From Methylomicrobium sp. wino1 (GTDB lineage: Bacteria > Pseudomonadota > Gammaproteobacteria > Methylococcales > Methylomonadaceae): a stretch of 64,000 nucleotides of DNA. Below are positions 27,654 through 37,129 of the stretch, one piece after another. The position numbers and the translations under genes were made by a program. Numbering within the stretch: position 1 is the stretch's first letter; each line of letters opens with the position of its first letter. The notes beneath the pieces were generated by a model, which was given only the letters and a program-made list of their open reading frames with translations, made no database searches and had not been told where the DNA came from. The DNA lies in assembly GCF_003932755.1 (NCBI RefSeq), contig NZ_CP024202.1, positions 806,001-870,000 on the forward strand. The letters are read 5' to 3'.

Positions 27654-28793
27654 TCATTGAGTAGACGTTGCTACGCTACGATAGATCGATTGATATTGGT
27701 CAACAATCGAAGATAATGAAAATTTGATGATTACGCGTTCACGCGCTTTCAATCCCATAGATGTTTGCTGAGAGGCGGGCATCGTCAAAATTTCATTCCA
27801 AGCTAAAGCTAGAGCGGATGCATCCTTGGGAGGGACAACTAAACCTGAATTATCTATCATAAATGCACAGTCGCCAACATCGGTAACGACACAAGGAATC
27901 TCGCAAGCCATCGCTTCCCCTATTACATTTGGAAACCCCTCGCCGAAAGAAGATATCGTTGCAATATCGAGAGAGGCAGTTATATCGGGCACATCGTCCC
28001 TTCGTCCCAATAAATGTACGTTTTCATTAATTTCAGCAGCATTAATCCATTCCACTAATTTAGCATTTGCAGCATCTATACCGTCACCACATAATATAAA
28101 ATGAACTTTAGGATGCATTTTATGCAAAATAGCAGCTGCTTTAATAAAATTATTATGATCTTTTTGGGGATCGAAACGAGCAATCATTCCTATCAGAAAA
28201 GTATTATTTTCCAAATTCAATATCTTACGAATGTTAAAGTAAGATTCTCGATTAGGCTTATATTGATTTAAATCGAAACCATTATAAATAACCAGCATTT
28301 TCTCAGAGTTATAACCGAGTTTTATATGAACATCTTTTGTAGCTTCAGAACAGCACACAATTTTTACTGGAATAAAGTGCGACAAATACGAACATAGCTT
28401 GGCAATCCAAATTGTTGTTCGCTTATTGAGAGTCGGATCCAAATTGGTATGATGAATACCCCAAATCACGGGAGTTTTGGTCAGTTTGGCGACAATACCA
28501 GCCATTAAATCGGCATGATACATCCAGCTCTGAATCAAGCAGGGGCCGGATTGTTTAATCCAAAAAAATAACCGGAATAAGGCAAGGTATCGAAAAATCG
28601 GTCGATTCATCCCTAAAGCGCGTACCGGCAGCCCCAAACCTTGAATTTTTTTTCCGACCGGACCAATATTGGTCAAAGAAATGACCTGCACCTCGAACTC
28701 GTTGCGATTTATTTTTGATAACAATTTATACAACATCATTTCCGCGCCGCCGGTATCCAGGCCGGTAATAACGTGTATTATTTTTATTTTCAT
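27654..28793 (-). CDS. Glycosyltransferase family 4
   Basis: About 379 residues, beginning MKIKIIHVITGLDTGGAEMML (ATG at 28793, which overlaps the previous gene's TGA as ATGA and is preferred over an ATG seven codons upstream). GT-B fold: GGAE acceptor loop, GIHHTNLDPTLNKR, VYNGFDLNQYKP-type central linker, GMIARFDPQKDH and the EX7E motif SFGEGFPNVIGEAMACEIPCVVTD. Adds one sugar of the repeat unit in the cytoplasm. Sugar specificity unknown. A 97-base spacer separates it from the next gene. Confidence 0.88.
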   Translation of the reverse strand: MKIKIIHVITGLDTGGAEMMLYKLLSKINRNEFEVQVISLTNIGPVGKKIQGLGLPVRALGMNRPIFRYLALFRLFFWIKQSGPCLIQSWMYHADLMAGIVAKLTKTPVIWGIHHTNLDPTLNKRTTIWIAKLCSYLSHFIPVKIVCCSEATKDVHIKLGYNSEKMLVIYNGFDLNQYKPNRESYFNIRKILNLENNTFLIGMIARFDPQKDHNNFIKAAAILHKMHPKVHFILCGDGIDAANAKLVEWINAAEINENVHLLGRRDDVPDITASLDIATISSFGEGFPNVIGEAMACEIPCVVTDVGDCAFMIDNSGLVVPPKDASALALAWNEILTMPASQQTSMGLKARERVIIKFSLSSIVDQYQSIYRSVATSTQ

Positions 28794-29875
28794 GTGTTTA
28801 GGCCTTGAATCCATTCATAGCAATCCAATAGTAACTGCTTTTTTTCGATGTGTGGTAAAGCGGCCAAGCGTATTGTTTTTCTTGAAACGGAACGCGTAGC
28901 AATTGCGTAAGAAATAATATTTTTTAACGAGTTTTCGTTGTATCGATAATATGCAAAATCATCGGGCAACCCGCTGTCTTTATGTCCGGCGAAAACAGCT
29001 AATCCCGCCGCCAAATATTCCCTTACTTTTAAAGTACAGGCTTCCTGCATATCGTTTCTAAACAAGGCGAAGGAAGATAAACCCAAATCACAACTTGCCA
29101 TAAGTTTGTTTATCTCGCCCGCGGCCAGTTTTCCATGTATCGTAATTCGTTGCGAAAGACTATTGGTGGTTTTTATTCTATTCATATCAGCAGAAGATAT
29201 TTGCCCGACCAAATGCAGTAAGCAGGGAGAATCATCGGCTTCCAGAATATCCAGAAATAGATCCAAGCCATGCCAATTGGCAAAATAAGAAGAGATAAAA
29301 ATAAATTCGGGGGCACCGTCTCTATTATCGCCGGCCAAACCTATTAGCTTGCTATCGATTCCGTTGGGGAAAATATATTTCGGCTTAAAACCGCAACGTT
29401 TTATTTCATAATCGTAAATTTCCTCGGTAACAGTAACAATAGCCGCCGTCCGCTTCAAAAAAATATTTCCGATAATTTTTTCAATCGCCAATGCTACATT
29501 TCTTTTTAATCCGGTTCGGGTTTGAGCTATTTCCTCGATCTCCTTGGTATGATGAACCGTAGCGATAGGCTTTATAAATGGTGAAAATAGCAATAAAAAT
29601 GGATCAATTGGCGGGTATCTCAATAAGAAAAAATCGAAATTACTTTTTTGAGCGATTAGCCAGATAAAAAAATAAAGCCGTCTCAGAAGCAAGGATTGGA
29701 ACATTTGGGGCAATTGCCGCATAAATGGCAGATCGGCATTATCTTTGCTCCAGACAACGATTTCCCAAGGAATACCGGTGTCTTGGACTGATAAATACTC
29801 CGCCTGCATTTGGTTTCTAACGCCAATAGGTAAATGACTGAATAAGGCAGTGTGCAGTATTTTTTTTCGCTTCAT
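28790..29875 (-). CDS. Glycosyltransferase (GT-B, WbpJ-like position)
   Basis: About 361 residues, beginning MKRKKILHTALFSHLPIGVR at 29875, the ATG that overlaps the TGA of the wbpI-like gene. Features are a GT-B type N-domain (LPFMRQLPQMFQSLLL, VHHTKEIEEIAQ), IFPNGIDSKLIGL at the domain junction and a degenerate C-terminal motif (EACTLKVREYLAAGLAVFAG). The E-rich motif is weaker than in its neighbours, so assignment to a GT4-like family is less firm. Immediately following wbpI, it has the place of wbpJ in the Pseudomonas O5 cluster. Confidence 0.8.
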   Translation of the reverse strand: MKRKKILHTALFSHLPIGVRNQMQAEYLSVQDTGIPWEIVVWSKDNADLPFMRQLPQMFQSLLLRRLYFFIWLIAQKSNFDFFLLRYPPIDPFLLLFSPFIKPIATVHHTKEIEEIAQTRTGLKRNVALAIEKIIGNIFLKRTAAIVTVTEEIYDYEIKRCGFKPKYIFPNGIDSKLIGLAGDNRDGAPEFIFISSYFANWHGLDLFLDILEADDSPCLLHLVGQISSADMNRIKTTNSLSQRITIHGKLAAGEINKLMASCDLGLSSFALFRNDMQEACTLKVREYLAAGLAVFAGHKDSGLPDDFAYYRYNENSLKNIISYAIATRSVSRKTIRLAALPHIEKKQLLLDCYEWIQGLNT

Positions 29876-30960
29876 CGGGCCTGTTCCACCAGCTGTGAAA
29901 CTATGTGTTGAGCCGCATTGCCAGTACCATAAATCGGTTCCCAAGGCTGCATTTGCCCGGCAAACTGCGTTATCAAATTATCCCATCGTTTTTGTTTTAC
30001 ATCGCAAAGCTTGTTCCAACCAATATCCAGCAATTCGACCCATTCGGTTTCCTTGCGGAGAGTAATGCACGGTATTTTATGGAAGTAAGCTTCTTTTTGC
30101 ACGCCGCCGGAATCGGTAATAATAAGGTTTGCATTTTTCTCGAGAAGAACCATTTCCAGATACCCCACCGGATCGATAATTCGAACCGATCTGCAAAGCT
30201 TTTCCCAAAGCCCATATTCGCACAATTTTTTTCGTGTTCTTGGATGTAACGGTAATACCACGGAATATTTGTTTGCAGCCAATTCGGCTAAGCCATTGAC
30301 GATAGCCTCCAGTCTATCCCGACTATCGGTATTTTCGGCTCTGTGTAAAGTCACCAACACATAGTGGCTGCCAATACTTAGGTGTTCTATGGTTTCGATT
30401 TTGGATTCGGCTTTATCCGCATAATATAATGCTGCATCGTACATGACATCCCCGGATAATATTATCTGTTCTTGACCGATACCCTCATTGATTAAATTTG
30501 CCACCGCCGTTTCCGTTGGGGAAAATAATAGATCGGCGATGTGGTCGGTAATAACACGATTAATTTCTTCCGGCATTTTTTTATTGAAGGATCTAAGTCC
30601 TGCTTCAATATGCGCGACGGGTATATTCAGCTTCACAGCCGCCAATGCGCCGGCCAAAGTCGAGTTGGTATCGCCATAAACCAAAACCCTATCCGGCTTT
30701 TCCTGCAGCAGAATCTCTTCTATTTTTTCCAGCTGTTGCCCCGTCATTTGCCCGTGTAAATTGCCGCCTATCCCTAAATTATAATCGGGCGTCGGAATAT
30801 GCAATTCGTCGAAAAAGATATCGGACATATTGCCGTCATAATGCTGGCCGGTATGAATTATTTTTTCGGATATGTCATTTCTAGTATTAATGACTCTGGA
30901 TACCGTTGCCGCCTTGATAAATTGAGGCCGTGCGCCGATGATGGTGATGATGTTAAGCAT
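29872..30960 (-). CDS. wbpI: Non-hydrolysing UDP-sugar 2-epimerase, WbpI/WecB family
   Basis: 362 residues. Family motifs: TIIGARPQFIKAATVS, HTGQHYDGNMSDIFFDEL, VYGDTNSTLAGALAA, HIEAGLRSFNKKMPEE, HRAENTDSRDRL, DSGGVQKEAYF. The wording of the HTGQHYD-xNMSDIFF segment and the GQMTG stretch is closer to WbpI, which epimerises UDP-GlcNAc(3NAc)A to UDP-ManNAc(3NAc)A, than to ordinary WecB. With WbpB, WbpD and WbpE in the same cluster this is the expected last step; WecB (UDP-GlcNAc to UDP-ManNAc) remains the alternative. Confidence 0.85.
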   Translation of the reverse strand: MLNIITIIGARPQFIKAATVSRVINTRNDISEKIIHTGQHYDGNMSDIFFDELHIPTPDYNLGIGGNLHGQMTGQQLEKIEEILLQEKPDRVLVYGDTNSTLAGALAAVKLNIPVAHIEAGLRSFNKKMPEEINRVITDHIADLLFSPTETAVANLINEGIGQEQIILSGDVMYDAALYYADKAESKIETIEHLSIGSHYVLVTLHRAENTDSRDRLEAIVNGLAELAANKYSVVLPLHPRTRKKLCEYGLWEKLCRSVRIIDPVGYLEMVLLEKNANLIITDSGGVQKEAYFHKIPCITLRKETEWVELLDIGWNKLCDVKQKRWDNLITQFAGQMQPWEPIYGTGNAAQHIVSQLVEQAR

Positions 30961-31021
30961 TGATATTATTTTGAAAGCAAAAAATGGTATCTATTCGGTG
31001 CGGAATACAGGGATTTATTTC

Positions 31022-31213
31022 TTAAGCCAACGGGTTGAATGGATCAGCCCAGGGGCCTACACTATATTGGCGAAATGACGTTCTTTCAAAAGCGGCTCCG
31101 TTACTTGAATTTGACGATATTCCACTTCGCAGCATTACGACTACTAAAAAGAGGCTCGAATCCAGGACAATCCGACACACTATTTCAATAGCCCACAAGG
31201 GGGATGAAATCAT
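31022..31213 (-). CDS. Possible small protein or gene remnant, unknown
   Basis: 63 codons whose ATG overlaps the stop of the upstream methyltransferase gene (ATGA), the coupling seen across this cluster. The product has a hydrophobic N-terminal half (VLDSSLFLVVVML) and a C-terminal end SFRQYSVGPWADPFNPLA. I recognise no family. It may be a genuine membrane-associated small protein or the leftover of a larger gene. The rest of the 249-base spacer before wbpI shows nothing else. Confidence 0.3.
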   Translation of the reverse strand: MISSPLWAIEIVCRIVLDSSLFLVVVMLRSGISSNSSNGAAFERTSFRQYSVGPWADPFNPLA

Positions 31214-31884
31214 GTTCTGAAGGAATTTACGCCATCGAAGTATATTCTGTCGTTGTCTACTTTAGCACCATTTTGTACAAAAAAACTCAATAAGGCGGTA
31301 TCATAATATAAGCTGTTCGACTCGCGATTCAAGACCAGCAATACTTTTCCGTTTTCCTTTAAATAATTGTTTGCTAAATCTTCCATAAAAAACCGCCACT
31401 CGCTCGCAGTCCATAAATCGTCGCGGCCGTGATTGTTAAAACAAATCGCATAAGCGGTTACCAGATCGAATTTTTTGCCGAAATCCGGCAGTTTTTGATA
31501 AGGAGATATCTCGTATGCCAAGCGATCAATATTCAATAATTTGATTAAAGCGTTATACATGGGGTCGATGTTCATGTCCAAGGCCATGGCATCGTGCCCA
31601 TAATAATTGCAAACATAAGGGAAATAACCGGCGCCTGTACCAATATCCAGAATGCTCAAGTTCTTAGCTTTGTTTAATTTCAATCGATAGGCTTCCACCA
31701 CTTTGTCGGCCATCCATTTTCGTATGTCCAGATATTTGCTGGAACCTGGATAAGGGTCCACATCCTTGTATAGCTCTCGACATGAATCGAAGCGTGCGGT
31801 GTCAATAGTTTGTAAAATATTTTCCAGATCGTTTTTTCTTTGCTGCTTGGATAGAATATTATGTAGTTTTTCTATGAATTTCAT
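31210..31884 (-). CDS. Class I SAM-dependent methyltransferase
   Basis: 224 residues with motif I ILDIGTGAGYFPYVCNYYG, the acidic residue in AMALDMNIDPMY, and FDLVTAYAICFNNHGRDDLW, which occupies the motif II/III region. It probably methylates a sugar hydroxyl or another group of the growing glycan; the substrate is not evident. It sits between the transglutaminase-like gene and wbpI in the minus-strand cluster. A 135-base spacer above it contains no gene. Confidence 0.82.
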   Translation of the reverse strand: MKFIEKLHNILSKQQRKNDLENILQTIDTARFDSCRELYKDVDPYPGSSKYLDIRKWMADKVVEAYRLKLNKAKNLSILDIGTGAGYFPYVCNYYGHDAMALDMNIDPMYNALIKLLNIDRLAYEISPYQKLPDFGKKFDLVTAYAICFNNHGRDDLWTASEWRFFMEDLANNYLKENGKVLLVLNRESNSLYYDTALLSFFVQNGAKVDNDRIYFDGVNSFRT

Positions 31885-32019
31885 CGTTTTCTTTTTATTT
31901 AATGAGCGATCACGTCTAACTGACCAATGGTGTTAATTTGAAGGATAAATACGTATATATTTGGCTCGGGAAGGTATGCAGCGTGACGAACACCGGCTAA
32001 AAAAGAAAAGGTCGTAGAG

Positions 32020-32988
32020 CTAATAATATTTTTTCATGAACTCGGCTTTGTCGATATATTTGTAATAAGAGGCATACCGCTCTAGTTTTTCCTTGTGCTC
32101 CAGATCGAAAAAATAGTAAAAGTTTCCATCGTTAATCAATGGAACTTGCATAACACGGGCATACCATGTTTCTATCTTGGCATTAACAGCTTCGGCAAAA
32201 AAACCGTAATCGTAACCATTTGCGGATTGAAAAGCCGATATATCGACCCGAGTATCGGCCGATAAAGTTACTATTATGTAATCCCTTTCGCCTATCCTCG
32301 AACTAAACTCTATCAAATTCAACGGCTTTTTATTGGTCGGATCAATAAAATAAGCATTATTATCAAGATCGTACAGCACCCATTTGCCTAGGTCTTCTCT
32401 GTGTATCTCCAGCATCCGATGGCCGTTATCGTAATCATTCCATTCATCCAGGGTAATTCCGCCGACAATACGCGACTGAATGCCTTGCGATGCAAGCAGT
32501 GCCTGCGCCCACTGGGAAATATTTCCGCAAGTGATAAATAACTTCGAGGTCATTGCTTTATCGGTCAGCTCGTCGATATTTTTGTTGTCATCTGAAACTC
32601 CGTGAGTAACAATCCAGCTTATAGAAGACAACAAGGCATCTATATCTTTTTCAAAAACAATTATCTGAATATTTTTCTGATTGGGAATGACAAATCGATA
32701 TAAACCTTCCCGGTTCAATGAATACCTCGGGCCGTGATCACTAAATTGATAATGGCCCTTCGGGACAATTAAGCGATCCGGAATATTGGCAGTGATTTTT
32801 GCCGAATCTTCGGCAAGCGTTTCGACATTATTACCCTTTAAAAAATACACGATTGCCTTGCCATTATTATCTGGTGCGGAAACAAGGGTATCAACAGTTA
32901 TCAACCGATCTTTATTCAGTATTCCGCACAATAAGATTGTAAATACAACGATGCTACTTACGGTGACTAACTTGAATTTACTGGTCAT
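32020..32988 (-). CDS. Membrane-anchored transglutaminase-like protein
   Basis: About 322 residues starting at the ATG at 32988 (MTSKFKL), followed by one membrane helix (VTVSSIVVFTILLCGIL) and a soluble, presumably periplasmic part. A Cys-His-Asp arrangement of the transglutaminase/protease superfamily is visible: CGNISQWAQALLASQGI (Cys), RIVGGITLDEWNDYDNGHRMLEI (His) and WVLYDLDNN (Asp), with the expected spacing. The C-terminal region is rich in aromatics. Role in a polysaccharide cluster is unknown; it might modify the glycan, a protein partner or an amino-acid substituent. The gene overlaps the preceding glycosyltransferase by 11 bases. Confidence 0.7.
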   Translation of the reverse strand: MTSKFKLVTVSSIVVFTILLCGILNKDRLITVDTLVSAPDNNGKAIVYFLKGNNVETLAEDSAKITANIPDRLIVPKGHYQFSDHGPRYSLNREGLYRFVIPNQKNIQIIVFEKDIDALLSSISWIVTHGVSDDNKNIDELTDKAMTSKLFITCGNISQWAQALLASQGIQSRIVGGITLDEWNDYDNGHRMLEIHREDLGKWVLYDLDNNAYFIDPTNKKPLNLIEFSSRIGERDYIIVTLSADTRVDISAFQSANGYDYGFFAEAVNAKIETWYARVMQVPLINDGNFYYFFDLEHKEKLERYASYYKYIDKAEFMKKYY

Positions 32989-34084
32989 TGGCAATTTCTA
33001 AAAAAGCGTCCTCGATTTTTGCGACATCGACGGCGAAATTGGCTTTTTCGTTAACCGTTCGGTAGGCGTTGTTACAAATGTCTTCCCGCAAAGCCTCGTT
33101 TTTAGCTAACTCGATAATAGCCTCGGCAATATCGGACTCTCGTAAATCGACATAATAGGCCGATTGCTTATCGATCACTAGTTCTTCGTAGGATTTAAGT
33201 TTTGGAATAATATTGGGTACTGCACAAGCCATGCCTTCAAGCAAGGACATTGGCATGCCATCATGGTCGGGAATGCCGACTGCGACATCGACTGCATTGT
33301 ATAGCAGTGGCATGGCATCGTTTGTCATTTCGCCTAAGAATATAACTCTATCCTCCAGGTTTAACTCTGCTATCAGGACTTGCAGTTGGGCTTTATATTC
33401 AGGCTCGGCCATGGATTCGCACAACAATAGTTTTGCGTCGATTTGTCCAAGCACTATCGGCAAGGCCTTGACAATCAAATCGATATTGTAAATTGATCTT
33501 AATAATCTAGGGCTTAATATCAAATGCGTGTTTAAGTCGAATCCCAACTGCTGCCTAGCCGATATCTTGTTTATCGGCTTGAATTTGTTAAAGTCGGCAC
33601 CCCAGTAGGTAACGATGGTATTAGGGTGTTTGCCGATATGGTGTTCGACCATCGCGGCAATATTTTGCGATTTCGGGTTGAGCAAGGTGGCCTTTTTCAG
33701 CATGCTGGCCAATAACAGCCTTTGCGGCCAGGCTAATATCCCAAAGCCATTCATAACATCGCTACCCATTAGCGTTACAGCGAAGTTAAAACCGGAAAGA
33801 TAACAAGCGGTTACTTGATAAACCTCCCCATAATGCAAATGCACTATATCCGGGTTTTCCTCTCGAATAGCCTTTATCAGCCTGAAAATATAACCAGGCA
33901 AACCTGCCTTGTTATTATGGCTGGGAAGATAAATATTTTTAACGCACTCTATCTGATTTCGGACCGGACTGATAAGACTAACCTCATGCCCCCTATCCGC
34001 GAAGCATTGGGTTCTTTTTTTTACGTGAATGCTGGAAGAGTTGCCGACGGCGCAAATTCTTAAATGCTTTTTCATCGTTATCAT
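32978..34084 (-). CDS. Glycosyltransferase family 4
   Basis: 368 residues: ICAVGNSSSIHVKKRTQCFADRGH acceptor-side start, VHLHYGEVYQVTACYL, TYWGADFNKFKPINK linker, ILSPRLLRSIYNIDLIVKAL and the EX7E-type motif GIPDHDGMPMSLLEGMACAVPNI. Cytoplasmic GT-B enzyme adding one sugar. The start overlaps the stop of the ABC transporter gene by one base (TAATG); an alternative in-frame ATG is three codons further in (MKKHLRI). Confidence 0.88.
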   Translation of the reverse strand: MITMKKHLRICAVGNSSSIHVKKRTQCFADRGHEVSLISPVRNQIECVKNIYLPSHNNKAGLPGYIFRLIKAIREENPDIVHLHYGEVYQVTACYLSGFNFAVTLMGSDVMNGFGILAWPQRLLLASMLKKATLLNPKSQNIAAMVEHHIGKHPNTIVTYWGADFNKFKPINKISARQQLGFDLNTHLILSPRLLRSIYNIDLIVKALPIVLGQIDAKLLLCESMAEPEYKAQLQVLIAELNLEDRVIFLGEMTNDAMPLLYNAVDVAVGIPDHDGMPMSLLEGMACAVPNIIPKLKSYEELVIDKQSAYYVDLRESDIAEAIIELAKNEALREDICNNAYRTVNEKANFAVDVAKIEDAFLEIANDQ

Positions 34085-35856
34085 TAACTCTGAAAATATT
34101 CGTTATTGGCCATTAACTCATCGTATTTACCTGTCGCCGTTATCCTGCCCTTTTCCATTACGTAGATTTTGTCGCATTGTTTCAAGGTAGTTAGCCGATG
34201 AGCGATCATGATTATGGTCAACGTCCCCGACAATTTGCATATCGAATCGACAATCAAACCTTCAGTGAGATTATCCAAGGCACTGGTCGCTTCGTCCAAG
34301 ATGAGCACTTCTGGCTGCCGGTATAACGCCCTTGCAATACCAATCCGTTGCCGTTGTCCGCCACTCAAACGCGCGCCCCTTTCTCCGACGAAGGTTTCCA
34401 CTCCGTCCGCCAATTCATTGTCCACCAAATATTCAAGTTGCGCGGCAACAAGTGCCTTTCTCACACGCTGATAATCTATTTGTTCTTTAGATATGCCAAA
34501 AGCAATGTTTTCCACCAGACTGGCATCCAGCAAATGTATCGATTGCGGCACATAACCCAGCTTGGTTTGCCATCCGGATTTGTTCCGGGCAGTCAATTGC
34601 CGATTATCGATAATAATTTCTCCTTGCTGATAATCCAGCAAGCCGAGAATAATATCGACCAGGGTTGACTTTCCGGAACCGCTCCGCCCCGCAAATCCGA
34701 CTATCGTATTGGGTTTTATTTCAAGGTTTAAATTTTTGAAAACCGGTTGGCTCGCTGTGGGATAACTAAATGATAAATTTTTAATCTTTAAAATATCTTT
34801 AAAGGTAAAATCTCCGGCTTCAAAATGCTGTGAAACGACACCTTGCCCGGCCAAGGCAATATCTTGCAAAACAAGATCGAGTGCACCTTTATCGCTTTTA
34901 ATCTGGCCAATATTGGTATAGATGATTTGAATTGCCGGCATGATTTTGTACGCGGCAATCGAGAACACCAGCAATGTCGCAATCAGGCCATCGCTCTTAC
35001 CTTGAATATAGGTAAAAATTGAAAAAATAATCAACGATCCTATCGCCAGACTTTCTATGACATACCTGGGTATGAACAGTAATATTCTTCTTTTCGCCTG
35101 ATTGATGGCGTCATGATAGGAGCTCTCTCGATATTTTTCGACAAAATAATGCTCGGCGCCGTATATTTTACAATCCTTTATTCCACCGAATGCTTCGGAA
35201 ACCAGCCTGAATCTTAAATTGTTGTAATAAGAGAAACGCTCCCCCATGTCAATCAGAGCTTTTCTATTCAACATGAAGAATATAACGTAACATCCGCCAA
35301 AAACCAAAGCCGAGACAAAGGTAACCAGCGGATTGACGAGAAGCAATAATATGATGATCGCGGCGACGGAGGCACAACGCGAGATTAACAGCAATAAAGG
35401 TGTCAATACATTTTCGGTATATCGCGCAACATCCTGGAATATGATGCGGCTTAATTCCGCCGTATTGTGGGTGGCGAAATAAATATAATCTCTTGACAGA
35501 TACGCCGCGAATAATCGGCTAGATATCTTGTACCCATGGTTGAAAGAAAATCGCATGATGGCATTATTAATCACGACGATATAAATATTGGTGAAAATAT
35601 AGAATAAAAAAACCCCTATTCCCAAACCGATGATAAATTGATCCGCATCGTTTATGCCGCTAAACAAATAGGCCTTATGCAAATATTGGTTTTTTTCCAG
35701 CATATCCGGCCGCATCAACAACGATAAAAATGGCGCTATCAATGCAATAGCCGCCATCTCGAAAACCGCCAGGAATAAAGCCGCAACGATCAAGAAAACG
35801 AATCTGCCCCTATCGCCGCCGCATAAGGAATAGATTTTTCTATAAACGTCCAGCAT
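34084..35856 (-). CDS. ABC transporter, PglK-like lipid-linked oligosaccharide flippase
   Basis: 590 residues: an N-terminal transmembrane domain with six hydrophobic helices and a C-terminal ATPase domain with Walker A GRSGSGKSTLV, Q-loop YVPQSIHLLDASL, signature LSGGQRQRIGIARAL, Walker B VLILDEATSALD and the switch His in MIAHRLTT. The half-transporter layout and helix pattern (AIALIAPFLSLLM, YKIMPAIQIIYTNIGQI) resemble Campylobacter PglK, which flips undecaprenyl-linked oligosaccharide. With no wzx or wzy gene in the window, it is the best candidate exporter of the repeat unit. Overlaps the upstream gene by 17 bases. Confidence 0.85.
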   Translation of the reverse strand: MLDVYRKIYSLCGGDRGRFVFLIVAALFLAVFEMAAIALIAPFLSLLMRPDMLEKNQYLHKAYLFSGINDADQFIIGLGIGVFLFYIFTNIYIVVINNAIMRFSFNHGYKISSRLFAAYLSRDYIYFATHNTAELSRIIFQDVARYTENVLTPLLLLISRCASVAAIIILLLLVNPLVTFVSALVFGGCYVIFFMLNRKALIDMGERFSYYNNLRFRLVSEAFGGIKDCKIYGAEHYFVEKYRESSYHDAINQAKRRILLFIPRYVIESLAIGSLIIFSIFTYIQGKSDGLIATLLVFSIAAYKIMPAIQIIYTNIGQIKSDKGALDLVLQDIALAGQGVVSQHFEAGDFTFKDILKIKNLSFSYPTASQPVFKNLNLEIKPNTIVGFAGRSGSGKSTLVDIILGLLDYQQGEIIIDNRQLTARNKSGWQTKLGYVPQSIHLLDASLVENIAFGISKEQIDYQRVRKALVAAQLEYLVDNELADGVETFVGERGARLSGGQRQRIGIARALYRQPEVLILDEATSALDNLTEGLIVDSICKLSGTLTIIMIAHRLTTLKQCDKIYVMEKGRITATGKYDELMANNEYFQS

Positions 35857-37129
35857 CTAAATAATGTCCGAATTTTTCATTGACAACCTGTTTGACTGCC
35901 GCGTTGCTATGCACCCTGTTAAACCATGCCGCTGTTTTCATGCTCCAGTCGTCCAGATCGATTTCGCCATTGGAGACTTTCACGATGGCTTCGCTAATTT
36001 CTTCCTTGCTTCTGGCCTGAATAACAGGGGGCGCCTCCCAGCCGGGTTTGTCGAACATATCCGATATCCATGTGATGACCGGGCAACTGCGGCTCATGGC
36101 TTCGGAAAGACCGGTTCCGTAACTGCCGCTGCCGTTAAACTCATCGATTATCACATCAACCGCTTCGAAAAAGCGGAATAACATTTGTTTAGAACAGAAT
36201 ATGGGAATAACCGTGATATAGCGGTGTAAATCATGTTGATCAACATAGGCCATCGCTTGTTGGTAATCGTCCCCCCAGCCCAGGAAAATAAAATGTATTT
36301 TCAATATTTCCCTGTTCTGATTGATCGCCTCGAATAAACGGTCATGGCCTTTCCAATAAAAATTGATACGAGACGGAGTAAAACAATAAAAATCGGCTTC
36401 GACCAAGTCAATGTCGATTTTCTTAAACAGCGTTTTCAGTCTTTCCCGGCGGATTTTCCTACTCAGCCGATCATGCGGCAAATAGGAAAGCGGAACTCTA
36501 TCCACCCTCATATCTTTCAATCTTTTATATTCCCGACTGCTGACTTCGGCACTTGCGTCAGGCAATTGGCTGCCTATACATGCCGCCTTTTTAAAGGCAT
36601 AAACAAGGAGCGCTTCCAGTATTCTGGCATTCCATCCCGTTCCGGCGGTTTCGGCGCCGATCGCCACACGCATGTCGCTGCCGTGGGGAAATACCATATA
36701 CGGCTTACCCGACAACATGGCGAGTATGCTAGCATCTATTCCTGAAACGATCAGAAAATCGCAGCTTTTCATGGTCTCGAAGATCGCCAAACTCTCCGGC
36801 CTTTTTCTTAGATAACGGCAGGCGACAAATTTAATCGGCCAGAAAATCGGGCTTTTTCTGAAAATTTCCCTTTCCCCGTTTATGGCAATCGATGGCTTGA
36901 AATACCAAAATGGCTTTACCCAACTATTGTCTTTTTCAAAGGAATCCCAGTCGATATTTTGATAATCGAACCCTGACCGGAAAAAGCATTCAACATCTTC
37001 CCATACGGGTTGGCTATGCGGGAAATTGTCTTTCCTATCCTGAATGAAAGTTACGGCAAAACCTGCATCGAGAAGACCTTTTGCAAAAACATACATGTTG
37101 TTGCAAGTGCCTCCAAATAAACCAATCAA
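35840..37129 (-). CDS. Glycosyltransferase-like protein, unassigned family
   Basis: 429 residues. A GT-B-like reading is suggested by GLFGGTCNNMYVFAKGLLDAGF at the N-terminus, YMVFPHGSDMRVAIGAETAG in the middle, FTPSRINFYWKGHDRLFEAI as a phosphate-binding-type region and DEFNGSGSYGTGLSEAMSRSCPVI as the EX7E-like motif. Similar sequences follow hisF2/hisH2 in amidino-sugar clusters, so it may transfer the amidinated uronic acid; this is inference. It overlaps hisF2's... partner in the direction of transcription: its ATG overlaps the stop of the HisF2 gene (ATGA). Confidence 0.72.
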   Translation of the reverse strand: MIGLFGGTCNNMYVFAKGLLDAGFAVTFIQDRKDNFPHSQPVWEDVECFFRSGFDYQNIDWDSFEKDNSWVKPFWYFKPSIAINGEREIFRKSPIFWPIKFVACRYLRKRPESLAIFETMKSCDFLIVSGIDASILAMLSGKPYMVFPHGSDMRVAIGAETAGTGWNARILEALLVYAFKKAACIGSQLPDASAEVSSREYKRLKDMRVDRVPLSYLPHDRLSRKIRRERLKTLFKKIDIDLVEADFYCFTPSRINFYWKGHDRLFEAINQNREILKIHFIFLGWGDDYQQAMAYVDQHDLHRYITVIPIFCSKQMLFRFFEAVDVIIDEFNGSGSYGTGLSEAMSRSCPVITWISDMFDKPGWEAPPVIQARSKEEISEAIVKVSNGEIDLDDWSMKTAAWFNRVHSNAAVKQVVNEKFGHYLDAGRL

